NCBI GenBank assembly: GCA_002496635.1
Contig: DAKQ01000098.1
Span: 1-5,855, forward strand
DNA length: 5,855 nucleotides
Direction of reading: 5' to 3'
Source of the DNA: Euryarchaeota archaeon UBA82
GTDB lineage: Archaea > Thermoplasmatota > Poseidoniia > Poseidoniales > Poseidoniaceae
Part shown: in pieces, positions 1 to 5,832 of the stretch
Position numbering within the stretch: position 1 is the first letter of the stretch
How the letters are laid out: every line of letters begins with the position of its first letter
The notes under the pieces: generated by a model
Seen by the model: the letters and a program-made list of their open reading frames with translations, nothing else
Database searches by the model: none
Told to the model about the DNA's origin: nothing
Position numbers and translations under genes: made by a program

Positions 1-416
1 AGAATTAATGTGGCTACTTTGGCATATATCAGCCTCTCAGGTATGCCGTAAAAAACAGCAAATAGAACGAATATCCATATTGTTGGAATAATGAATCTCT
101 TACTTTTGGAAGGGATCCCCTTTCCTTCTCTGTAGTTTTTGACATGATGGCCAAACATCTTGTTATTAATTATCCAATCATAGAATTTCTGACTTGATTT
201 CGAATAACAGGCGGCAGCCAGAATCATCAATGGCGTTGTTGGTAATCCGGGTATGACAATGCCGACTAATCCAACACACATGATGATAAAACCAATTGTG
301 AACCAAATAAATCTACTAATCTGTGAACGATTGATATCTACTTTGTGAATCTCAACATTTGATTGTTGAACATCTAAGTCTGTATCGTCCGAGTTCGACG
401 ATAGACCATTAACCAT
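1..416 (-). CDS. YbaN/DUF454 family small membrane protein, N-terminal part (cut by left window edge)
   Basis: The minus strand reads open from an ATG at 416 to the window edge, giving 138 codons and no stop. Residues 1-34 are polar and acidic. Residues 36-70 hold a hydrophobic stretch with the motif GLVGIVIPGLPTTP, then AAACYSKSSQKFYDW and NNKMFGHHVKNYREGKGIP, and a second membrane segment at about 106-123. The G-L-x-G-x-x-x-P-x-L-P-T-T-P core followed by a Cys/Ser-rich segment and F-G-x-x-(I/V)-x-x-(W/Y) is the signature of the YbaN/DUF454 inner-membrane family, whose biochemical role is unknown. The extra N-terminal 30 residues are unlike short bacterial members. An in-frame TAG lies four codons upstream of the ATG, which fixes the start closely. 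A weak GGGAAG ribosome-binding match precedes it. The gene points away from the rest of the window, so a link to the transporter is not implied. Confidence 0.85.
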   Translation of the reverse strand, partial: MVNGLSSNSDDTDLDVQQSNVEIHKVDINRSQISRFIWFTIGFIIMCVGLVGIVIPGLPTTPLMILAAACYSKSSQKFYDWIINNKMFGHHVKNYREGKGIPSKSKRFIIPTIWIFVLFAVFYGIPERLIYAKVATLI

Positions 417-441
417 ATTACTTCCCAACTAACTAGGTATG

Positions 442-499
442 TAAGGACTTGTATTTATCCGACTAATTTTAGCGGGTAAAACAAGTATATGAGACCTTA
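442..499. repeat. Long imperfect inverted repeat (hairpin) in the intergenic region
   Basis: Positions 447-460 (ACTTGTATTTATCC) pair with 474-486 (GGGTAAAACAAGT), with one bulged A at 453 and one G-U pair. The enclosed loop can extend the stem through CTA/TAG at 463-465 and 470-472. An outer TAAGG (442-446) pairs with CCTTA (495-499) across an 8-base one-sided internal loop. The left arm overlaps the TATA-like box proposed for the minus-strand DUF454 gene, so it could be an operator, an RNA element or a chance fold. There is no U-run placed to make it a clear terminator. Confidence 0.4.
451..460 (-). promoter_or_regulatory. TATA-like box for the DUF454 gene
   Basis: On the minus strand the bases read GGATAAATAC, a plausible archaeal TATA box. 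It is centred about 39 bases upstream of the ATG at 416, which predicts a start site near 429 and a leader of roughly a dozen bases. This is inference from position and composition only. Confidence 0.3.
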
Positions 500-628
500 T
501 TCAATGAATTCAGTTCAAATATCTCGCAGTAGACAGGAAATACAGATTCTATATCTACAATGCAACGAAGTAATACATAACAGTAAACAATTTCTTCAAA
601 ATCACCTTTACAATTAGATCTCAATCAA

Positions 629-640
629 TTGAAAATATAC
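629..640 (+). promoter_or_regulatory. TATA-like box upstream of the small wHTH gene
   Basis: The bases TTGAAAATATAC resemble an archaeal BRE/TATA element and predict a start site near 660, leaving a leader of about 60 bases to the ATG at 719 that includes AGGAGGG at 699-705. A second A/T-rich box, GATAAATTCC at 685-694, would instead place a near-leaderless transcript at about 715-719. The sequence alone does not decide between them. Confidence 0.25.
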
Positions 641-718
641 CTTTGATTTTATCGAAGATTTCACTCAAAGCAACACCTCTTGGAGATAAATTCCTTTCAG
701 GAGGGCCGATTTCCTCAT

Positions 719-970
719 ATGTTGGAAGTTTATGCTCTGTACATGGCAGATGACCAGACCAACGATTTGGATGAATTTGAGGCGGGTCTTTTGACATGGT
801 TGGTTCAATCCGATTTCCATGTTGAACCATGGTCTACATCAAAAGCTGCTAAAGCATTCAAGGTTGATGAAGACACCATCTATGAGGCTGTAGCCTCTCT
901 TTCTCGTAAAGTTCCTAACCGGATTCAAATCTTTTACAAGAATGGTGCATTGCACATTGCTGCGGATTGA
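719..970 (+). CDS. Small winged helix-turn-helix-like protein, function unknown
   Basis: This is an 83-residue protein from the ATG at 719. The frame is open back to a TTG at 680 (96 residues), and an internal ATG at 743 (75 residues, beginning MADDQTNDL) is an equally good start. An AGGAGGG at 699-705 is rather far (13 bases) from 719. After an acidic helix (about 13-31, LDEFEAGLLTWLVQS) comes W-S-T-S-K-A-A-K-A-F-K-V-D-E-D-T-I-Y-E-A-V (about 38-58), which fits a helix-turn-helix: A-x-A-x-x-x-x-V-(x)3-T-(I/V). A basic turn and two short strands (RIQIFYKNGALHI, 68-80) follow, like a wing. It lacks a catalytic motif, signal peptide or membrane segment, so a cytoplasmic DNA-binding role is inferred. 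Its stop lies one base from the stop of the converging permease gene. I do not recognise a named family. Confidence 0.7.
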   Translation: MLEVYALYMADDQTNDLDEFEAGLLTWLVQSDFHVEPWSTSKAAKAFKVDEDTIYEAVASLSRKVPNRIQIFYKNGALHIAAD

Positions 971-971
971 A

Positions 972-1922
972 TTATTCTTCTTCCAATCTCTGAGTTACGC
1001 TTGAAGGCAAGAAAATTGTCCACCAAGGATGCTTTTTTCTGACCTTGTCGTCGTTAAACAAAGAACGAGCATATTTCGAAAGAACATCTAAGATCAATAC
1101 GACAACGAATATCACAATCACATATGCGAAGACCTTGTCATATTGCAAGAACTTGAGATAGAGATTTATGTAATATCCAATCCCTCCAGCGCCAACGATT
1201 CCAATAACTGTTCCATGTCTGAAATTGTACTCAAACATAAACACTGCCTGAGAAATCAGGTTGTTTGCTGATTCTGGTAAAATAACGCCGAATGAACGTT
1301 CGAGCCAACCATGACCCATTGCTCTTGAGGCATCAAGTTGGGGTTGAGCAACCCCCTCAATGACTTCATATTGTAACTTTCCAAGATAGCCAACAGTATA
1401 CAATGTCATTGCCATAATGCCAGCCATAGGCCCTAATCCGACCATGATCACAAACAAAACTGCCCAGAGAATACTTGGGAGACTTCTCAAGGCAGCAAGA
1501 AGAGCACGAGCAGGATAAGATATCCAAGCAGGGCTAAGATTCTCCGCTGCCAACAACGCAATTGGATAGGAAATTATCATACCGAATACGGTGGCTATGA
1601 AAGCAATTTTTAGAGTTTCAAGAAGGCCTATCCAAGCAGTGGAACAGGTGAATTCAAGCCATCCTGATTCCTCGCAAACAGGATAAGCCTGTGGTTCTAA
1701 AACACTCCAATCAGGTGGCCATAAGGATTCTGCGAAGAAGGTCTGAACATTTCGAGGGCTATCGAATAGTTTTTGCCAATTTCCTTCAATAGCGGAATTT
1801 GTTACGCCGATTGCAAGAGAAACTAGGATAATGAAAATACTAACCCATCTCCACCGATACCATAATGAAATAATCTGGGAGGTTAGTTTTGATTGATCTT
1901 TTTCATCATATTCATCCGAAAT
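972..1922 (-). CDS. phnE: PhnE-family ABC transporter permease
   Basis: This is the membrane permease of the importer, about 316 residues if started at the ATT at 1922. A short charged N-terminus precedes TM1 (about 27-44). An external loop carries LWPPDW (67-72), a PhnE family hallmark, and a Cys pair (C83, C93). TM2 lies at about 97-124, followed by the PhnE core with LRSLPSILWAVLFV and GLGPMAG (about 145-167). The cytoplasmic EAA loop (about 186-217, E-G-x-A-x-P-x-L-D-A-S-R-A-M-G-H with F-G-V-I-L-P) docks on the ATPase. The next core motif is GTVIGIVGAGGIGYYI (about 237-252), and a final TM lies near 265-280. The frame is open to a stop at 1941-1943, but no ATG, GTG or TTG occurs before the ATG at 1580, which would delete TM1 and most of TM2 and cannot be the real start. 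A perfect ribosome-binding site precedes ATT at 1922. An extra A in the A5 run at 1899-1903 would instead allow the ATG at 1915. It is the last gene of the operon. The substrate is set by the binding protein and may not be phosphonate. Confidence 0.88.
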   Translation of the reverse strand: MSDEYDEKDQSKLTSQIISLWYRWRWVSIFIILVSLAIGVTNSAIEGNWQKLFDSPRNVQTFFAESLWPPDWSVLEPQAYPVCEESGWLEFTCSTAWIGLLETLKIAFIATVFGMIISYPIALLAAENLSPAWISYPARALLAALRSLPSILWAVLFVIMVGLGPMAGIMAMTLYTVGYLGKLQYEVIEGVAQPQLDASRAMGHGWLERSFGVILPESANNLISQAVFMFEYNFRHGTVIGIVGAGGIGYYINLYLKFLQYDKVFAYVIVIFVVVLILDVLSKYARSLFNDDKVRKKHPWWTIFLPSSVTQRLEEE

Positions 1923-1926
1923 AATC

Positions 1927-1935
1927 TCACCTCCT
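1927..1935 (-). promoter_or_regulatory. Strong Shine-Dalgarno for the permease gene
   Basis: The minus strand reads AGGAGGTGA, a full match to the 16S anti-Shine-Dalgarno, overlapping the TAG stop of the ATPase gene. GGAGG is 7 bases from the ATT at 1922, 4 bases from the ATT at 1925 and 14 bases from the out-of-frame ATG at 1915. It supports initiation of the permease at an ATT codon, or at the ATG if the sequence carries a one-base error. Confidence 0.75.
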
Positions 1936-2629
1936 AGAACTCATAGATTTCAACTAATGTTCCGTTTTGAGCGGTGAATAGACGGTTTGCCATTCTCTTT
2001 GCTCTCTCAAAATCGTGTTCAACGAGTATCATTATTGCATTGTTTTCGGCAACATAGTCCAATACCACCTTCATCACCATTTCAAGTGTCTCTTCATCCA
2101 GTTCAGCTAAAAATTCGTCCGCTAAAATAAGTCGAGGCTGTTGTGCTAGTGTTCTGGCAACTGCAACACGTCTCTGCTGCCCACCTGATAATTTTCGAAC
2201 AGGAGTTCTTAGTTTGTGATAAATACCAACAGAGTCGATTGCATCATCTGAAAATTTCCGACAGGAAGGGGAGAAAGGGAACCATGCGGAGGTATGACCT
2301 GCTCGTGCCCCAAGCATGACATTGTGGAGAACGCTTGCGTGTCTTATCAGACCCAAGCGTTGCGGAATGTATCCCACTTCTCCTCTTCGCGGTTTGCTTT
2401 TTCCGAAAACACTGAACTCTCCTTCGAGGGGTTCGAGTAGACCTGCTAAGGTCTTGAGCAGTGTGGTTTTACCAATTCCTGAAGCCCCATTGATAGCAAT
2501 GATTTCTCCAGGACTGAATGAAAAGTGAACATCTGAGAGAAGAGGTTCATTCATCTTGTAGCCAACAGAACCGCCTTGGACGACTACGTTGTCAATTGAT
2601 GTCACTTCAATCCCGCCGTTCTCAATCAA
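1934..2629 (-). CDS. phnC: PhnC-family ABC transporter ATPase
   Basis: This is the cytoplasmic ATPase that powers the importer, 231 residues from a TTG at 2629. Walker A is GASGIGKTT (48-56), the Q-loop Gln is Q90 (GYIPQRLGLI), the signature is LSGGQQRRVAVART (147-160), Walker B is RLILADE (166-172), the D-loop is AELD (175-178) and the switch His is H205 (LVEHD). The helical segment SVLHNVMLGARAG followed by a Trp/Phe-rich stretch is characteristic of PhnC. The Walker B Glu is followed by Phe instead of the usual Pro (DEF for DEP), which does not touch the catalytic residues. The start is uncertain: no good ribosome-binding site precedes the TTG, and GTG at 2605 (223 residues, preceded by GGCGGGA) is an alternative. 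It lies 38 bases after the binding protein gene and 11 bases before the permease start, so it is cotranscribed. Function in nucleotide hydrolysis is secure; substrate identity is not. Confidence 0.92.
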   Translation of the reverse strand: MIENGGIEVTSIDNVVVQGGSVGYKMNEPLLSDVHFSFSPGEIIAINGASGIGKTTLLKTLAGLLEPLEGEFSVFGKSKPRRGEVGYIPQRLGLIRHASVLHNVMLGARAGHTSAWFPFSPSCRKFSDDAIDSVGIYHKLRTPVRKLSGGQQRRVAVARTLAQQPRLILADEFLAELDEETLEMVMKVVLDYVAENNAIMILVEHDFERAKRMANRLFTAQNGTLVEIYEF

Positions 2630-2630
2630 A

Positions 2631-2640
2631 CGAAATATAA
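2631..2640 (-). promoter_or_regulatory. Possible internal TATA-like box before the ATPase gene
   Basis: The minus strand reads TTATATTTCG in the 38-base gap between the binding protein and ATPase genes. It could drive a leaderless or short-leader transcript near the GTG at 2605, giving the ATPase and permease some expression apart from the binding protein. It may equally be chance A/T-richness. Confidence 0.22.
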
Positions 2641-2667
2641 TCGCTCAATATTTGTCGGGCTACACCC

Positions 2668-4779
2668 TTAGATATCGTATTTTCCGTCGAAGTATGCGGC
2701 GATACCAGGGACGTTTGAAATCGAATCAGAATAGCTTCCCATGTGTTCTTGAGTATTTACAGCAATGAGACCTCCTGTGTTCAAGATTTCAGCAAGGATC
2801 GAATCACCACACATGTTTTCGGGAATGTCGCGGTCTACTTCATGAGATTGTTGATTGTAACAATACCCTTCACCTTCTTCAACCCAAACTTCGCTATTCA
2901 TGTCCATGAATGCGTTCAAGATTGCAGCGCGAGTATACATATCCATCATCTCAGGATTGAACATTACTGGATGACTTGGAGCCTTTCCGAAGAGTGGCAA
3001 CGCTACATATCCAGATGTACCATCTTCGTTTTCAAGGCACCAGTTTCTTTGTTTCTGGACACAGTTGAAATCATAGGTGGTATCTGCGATGAATGCAATG
3101 TCTCCACGGCCTTCAGAGAGGCAACGAAGAGCGCCATCATAACTATAGTAAATGTCTCCAGACTCAGGTATTGAAGCATCATCATTGAAGAAATTGAAGA
3201 TTGTTGAGCGGAGAGATGCTACGTCATCTGGATCTCCCATTACTTCTGCGTAACCATTCCCAATAAGATAGCCCATTGGAAGTAGCATACCTGCAGATTT
3301 TAGCCAACCAGTGTGGCAGGAAGTCTTTCCACGGAACAATTCAAACGGATCTGTTGAATCGTCATCATCAAGATAGGCTTCAGCAATGTCACTTCCTGCT
3401 TTGACATAGGCTTGTGCACCATACCAGGAACGTCCATCGGGTTTCAAGTCTGCAGCTAGTGCAGAGAGCCCGTATTCTTTCCAGCCAACCCACGCTGCTC
3501 CTCCGTCCATGAAGCCGATATCCGCATGACCAAAGCGAAGAGCCTCAATAATCGCTCCTTCGGAGGCGACATCATACAATTCCACATCAACGCCGAGTTT
3601 CAGAGAGAGGCGATCTGCGAGTATTTGCGGATTACCATCGATGTTTTCGTATGTATCACGGACTTCATAGGCGATGATAAGAGGGTTCTTTGTTGGTTGA
3701 ACCGAAGTATTGATGCCATATTTACCACCGTAATAGGCTTGGATTCCAGGGACATTTCGAATTGCTGCAGAGTATGTTCCGAGATGGTCTTCCGTGGTTC
3801 CTACATCGACGATTCCACTTGGAGAGTTGATAATATCATCAAGAATATCCTCTCCAACTTCATCATCTTCCATTGCAACAAGTACCTTTCGGACAATGTC
3901 TGCTTTTTCGTCGCTCATTGTCGCAGGATTGTACATGATAGGATGTCCTGGAGCGCGTCCGAAGATTGGTAATTCGACGTACGCTGTTTCATCAAGACAC
4001 CACGTGTTGCTGTCTGCACGATCTACACAGTAGTAGTCGAGAGTTGTATCAGCAACGAAGGCGATATCGCCTCGATCCTCAGACAAACATCGAAGAGCAC
4101 CTTTGTAACTGTAGTAAGTGTCTCCTGTTTCAGGAATTGACGCTTCTTCGTTAAAGTACTCGTAAATCGTATTTCGCATCGATTCAACAGTATTTGGATC
4201 GCCGATTACATTCGCATACCCATTCCCAATCAGATAGCCCATTGGGAGAAGCATCCCTGCGGATTTTAACCATCCAGTGTGACATGATGTTTTTCCTTGG
4301 AAGAGTGCAAATGGATCGGTGTATACATCATCATCAAGATGAGCATCAGCCATGTCCGTGCCTGCTCGAACGACGGCTCTTGCACCGTACCATGTCCTTC
4401 CGTCAGGTTTGGTTTCTGATGCAAGAACACCTAGGTCATATTGTTGCCAGCCAACCCAAGCAGCACCTCCGTCCATGAATGCGATATCAGCATGGCCGAA
4501 ACGAAGAGCTTCTATTGAAGCTCCCTCAGAGCCTACAGCGTACAATTCTACAGGGGCGTTGAGTTTTTCTTGGAGGTAATCTGCAAGACGCTGCGGGTTG
4601 TCATCAATGTTCGTGTATGTGTCGCGAACTTCATAAGCAACAACCAATGAATCGATTTGACCGGATTCATCAACATCTTCCTTGTCTTCAACTTCCCCAA
4701 GACATCCTGAAAAGGTTACTGAGAGCATGAAGGCAGCCATAAAAACTGCTTTTAGACTGGTGCGTGATTTTGTATTCAT
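2668..4779 (-). CDS. phnD: Two-lobed transferrin-like/PhnD-family substrate-binding lipoprotein
   Basis: This is a 703-residue secreted binding protein, about twice the usual PhnD length. The ATG at 4779 is chosen over an upstream TTG at 4800 because it opens directly onto a signal peptide (basic residues 4-10, hydrophobic 11-23) and follows GGAAG. The lipobox FSGC (23-26) predicts cleavage before C26 and lipid anchoring outside the membrane, followed by an acidic linker. Lobe 1 is about 45-357 and lobe 2 about 367-703. Each is a type-II periplasmic-binding fold with the PhnD-like start AYEVRDTY and IEALRFGHADI. Each also shows the transferrin iron ligands in order: D103/D425 (FMDGG), Y131/Y453 (WYG), Y225/Y547 (SYxGALRC) and H279/H603 (AP-G/S-HP). 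T168/T490 in SCHTG matches the carbonate-binding Thr, and K172/K494 replaces the carbonate Arg. C166-C231 and C488-C553 match a conserved transferrin disulfide; C251/C261 and C573/C581 are probable further pairs. The symbol marks family only. I infer Fe(III) binding; phosphonate or another oxyanion remains possible. Confidence 0.85.
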   Translation of the reverse strand: MNTKSRTSLKAVFMAAFMLSVTFSGCLGEVEDKEDVDESGQIDSLVVAYEVRDTYTNIDDNPQRLADYLQEKLNAPVELYAVGSEGASIEALRFGHADIAFMDGGAAWVGWQQYDLGVLASETKPDGRTWYGARAVVRAGTDMADAHLDDDVYTDPFALFQGKTSCHTGWLKSAGMLLPMGYLIGNGYANVIGDPNTVESMRNTIYEYFNEEASIPETGDTYYSYKGALRCLSEDRGDIAFVADTTLDYYCVDRADSNTWCLDETAYVELPIFGRAPGHPIMYNPATMSDEKADIVRKVLVAMEDDEVGEDILDDIINSPSGIVDVGTTEDHLGTYSAAIRNVPGIQAYYGGKYGINTSVQPTKNPLIIAYEVRDTYENIDGNPQILADRLSLKLGVDVELYDVASEGAIIEALRFGHADIGFMDGGAAWVGWKEYGLSALAADLKPDGRSWYGAQAYVKAGSDIAEAYLDDDDSTDPFELFRGKTSCHTGWLKSAGMLLPMGYLIGNGYAEVMGDPDDVASLRSTIFNFFNDDASIPESGDIYYSYDGALRCLSEGRGDIAFIADTTYDFNCVQKQRNWCLENEDGTSGYVALPLFGKAPSHPVMFNPEMMDMYTRAAILNAFMDMNSEVWVEEGEGYCYNQQSHEVDRDIPENMCGDSILAEILNTGGLIAVNTQEHMGSYSDSISNVPGIAAYFDGKYDI
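2671..3681 (-). repeat. Tandem duplicated lobe, copy 2 (C-terminal lobe)
   Basis: This encodes residues about 367-703 of the binding protein, joined to copy 1 by a short linker (NTSVQPTKN). It carries an insertion absent from copy 1 at about residues 629-662, rich in Glu and Asn and containing an extra Cys pair (C640, C657), before the shared ending of GSYSDSISNVPGIAAY type. Confidence 0.9.
3709..4647 (-). repeat. Tandem duplicated lobe, copy 1 (N-terminal lobe)
   Basis: This encodes residues about 45-357 of the binding protein. Aligned by hand with copy 2 at a constant offset of 322 residues, it matches without gaps from residue 45 to 251, with 152 of 207 positions identical (about 73%). 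Small indels appear after residue 251. The DNA is also visibly similar, for example around 4221-4252 against 3261-3292. Confidence 0.9.
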
Positions 4780-4875
4780 ATCTTCCACTTTCGCTTCCAA
4801 CCACTCAACTGATATGAATGTTAGGGCTCCCTAAAAAAACACAAATACTCCAGTGCTCTCAGCGATTCAAAGAGG
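4780..4875. promoter_or_regulatory. Divergent promoter region of the importer operon and the UPF0104 gene
   Basis: Ninety-six bases separate the two start codons, so both promoters must lie here. The A-rich stretch at 4832-4846 (TAAAAAAACACAAAT) is the only good TATA-like sequence and could serve either strand: about 26 bases downstream on the plus strand falls near 4862-4872, just before the ATG at 4876. On the minus strand it predicts a leader of about 30 bases before 4779. Shared elements suggest coupled control, but this is inference. Confidence 0.45.
4821..4834. promoter_or_regulatory. Inverted repeat TTAGGG-CT-CCCTAA, candidate operator
   Basis: Two perfect 6-base arms flank a 2-base centre, placed directly against the A-rich TATA-like stretch in the divergent promoter region. 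The symmetry and position suit a dimeric transcription factor that would block or recruit the basal machinery. No such factor is identified here. Confidence 0.4.
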
Positions 4876-5799
4876 ATGAATCAGCAGATGAGTGTCAAGG
4901 GCAAAGTGACTTTAACGATGCTTCTGCCTGTAGTTGCAATCATCGGCTTAGTGTATTTCTCAGACATCACACAAGTTACTGAAGTAGCCACGGAGTTGAC
5001 CTTTCCTGTATTCTCAATGATTGTCCTGATATCTTTCCTTCGACCAATCATTGGAGGAATTCGATCATCGTATGCCTACTCACCGATAGGAGAACTACGT
5101 ATTTCAGATGCTGCAAAGGGATATTCCCTTTCTGCATACGGAGGTATTTTCCTACCGTCTTCGATAGGAGGCGACGTATTTCGTATTGAGCATATGAAAA
5201 ACTGTACAAACTCTACGAGGAAAGAGGCGTTTTTGGTTGCATCAATTGAACGTATTTCTGGCTTGTTAAGTTTGATTTTGATGACAATATGTGTGTCCTT
5301 CTTGGACTTGCCGTTCTCAATCTCATTCAACTGGATTTATGTGATGTTGATTGCCATGATTGCCTTCATTATGTCGGCCTTATTTTTCGTGAAAAAGATG
5401 AAAACAAATTCAGTCATTAGAAAAACCGTAGAGTATATTCAAAACTATGCCTCTCCAAAATTACTTGTTGGAGTGTTTTTCTTGACAATTCTGTTCCAAT
5501 GCGTTTCATTGTCAATACCTGCCCTAGTCGCTTGGTCTATCTCGGGGTATGAAACGGGCTGTATCGTTGCTGTAATTACTCCCATTGTTGCGCTTGTGGC
5601 ATCCTTGCCGATTTCAGTAGGAGGAATTGGTATTCGCGAAGCTGGCTATGTTGGATTTGGAACTCTGCTGGGAGTCGACAGTGACATTCTGCTTATCTCA
5701 GGACTCTCTCTATCAGCATCGATAATTCTCTCAGGCTTACCGGGGATATGGCTCCAAAATGAATTAATCTCAACGAATGTTGATACTGAAGACGAGTGA
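4876..5799 (+). CDS. UPF0104 / LPG-synthase transmembrane family membrane protein
   Basis: This is a 307-residue multi-pass membrane protein. Hydrophobic segments lie at about 12-27, 42-60, 84-94, 122-145, 153-172, 196-221, 228-246 and 270-290. Family motifs are visible: LPSSIGGDVFR (93-103), matching the L-P-x-x-x-G-G-D-x-x-R signature; IERISGL (124-130); and LPISVGGIGIREAGYVG (244-260), matching the L-P-x-S-x-x-G-x-G-x-R-E signature. These define the YbhN/UPF0104 group related to the membrane domain of lysylphosphatidylglycerol synthase and to archaeal AglD-like proteins. Members are linked to lipid-linked substrate flipping or transfer, but the function here is unknown. There is no soluble aminoacyl-transferase domain. 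The ATG at 4876 directly follows AGAGG, which is too close for a normal ribosome-binding site, so a leaderless start or the ATG at 4888 are options. It is divergent from the importer operon. Confidence 0.85.
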   Translation: MNQQMSVKGKVTLTMLLPVVAIIGLVYFSDITQVTEVATELTFPVFSMIVLISFLRPIIGGIRSSYAYSPIGELRISDAAKGYSLSAYGGIFLPSSIGGDVFRIEHMKNCTNSTRKEAFLVASIERISGLLSLILMTICVSFLDLPFSISFNWIYVMLIAMIAFIMSALFFVKKMKTNSVIRKTVEYIQNYASPKLLVGVFFLTILFQCVSLSIPALVAWSISGYETGCIVAVITPIVALVASLPISVGGIGIREAGYVGFGTLLGVDSDILLISGLSLSASIILSGLPGIWLQNELISTNVDTEDE

Positions 5800-5832
5800 A
5801 GAAGTTTAATCAGAGAAAAGGAAGATGGAATC

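Larger units (their letters stand above)
417..718. other. Non-coding intergenic region between divergent genes
   Basis: About 300 A/T-rich bases separate the minus-strand DUF454 start from the plus-strand small gene. Apart from the hairpin at 442-499 and TATA-like stretches, I see no convincing ORF, tRNA or other RNA gene. A plus-strand frame is open from a TTG at 680 and joins the small gene, but the stretch 680-718 does not look like conserved protein. Confidence 0.5.

Noticed and set aside
611..631. CAATT...CAATTG symmetry near the wHTH promoter
   Set aside because: Short A/T-rich palindromes of this size are expected by chance, and it has no clear partner site.
621..830. A 69-residue minus-strand ORF opposite the small wHTH gene
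   Set aside because: It starts inside and antisense to the wHTH gene, is low in recognisable structure and rich in Pro/His, and looks like a shadow frame.
972..1580. Permease as a 202-residue protein starting at the ATG at 1580
   Set aside because: The upstream frame encodes TM1, the WPPDW motif and most of TM2 of PhnE, so this start would remove essential family regions.
2743..4579. Several plus-strand ORFs of 60-150 residues opposite the binding protein gene
   Set aside because: They are antisense shadows of a strongly supported gene. Matching shadows occur in both repeated lobes, as expected from the duplication.
4780..4800. Binding protein start at the TTG at 4800 (adds seven residues)
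   Set aside because: The added residues MEAKVED are acidic and would spoil a signal peptide; the ATG at 4779 gives a normal basic-then-hydrophobic lipoprotein leader.
5800..5832. Possible terminator after the UPF0104 gene
   Set aside because: No GC-rich stem or T-run is visible in this purine-rich stretch.
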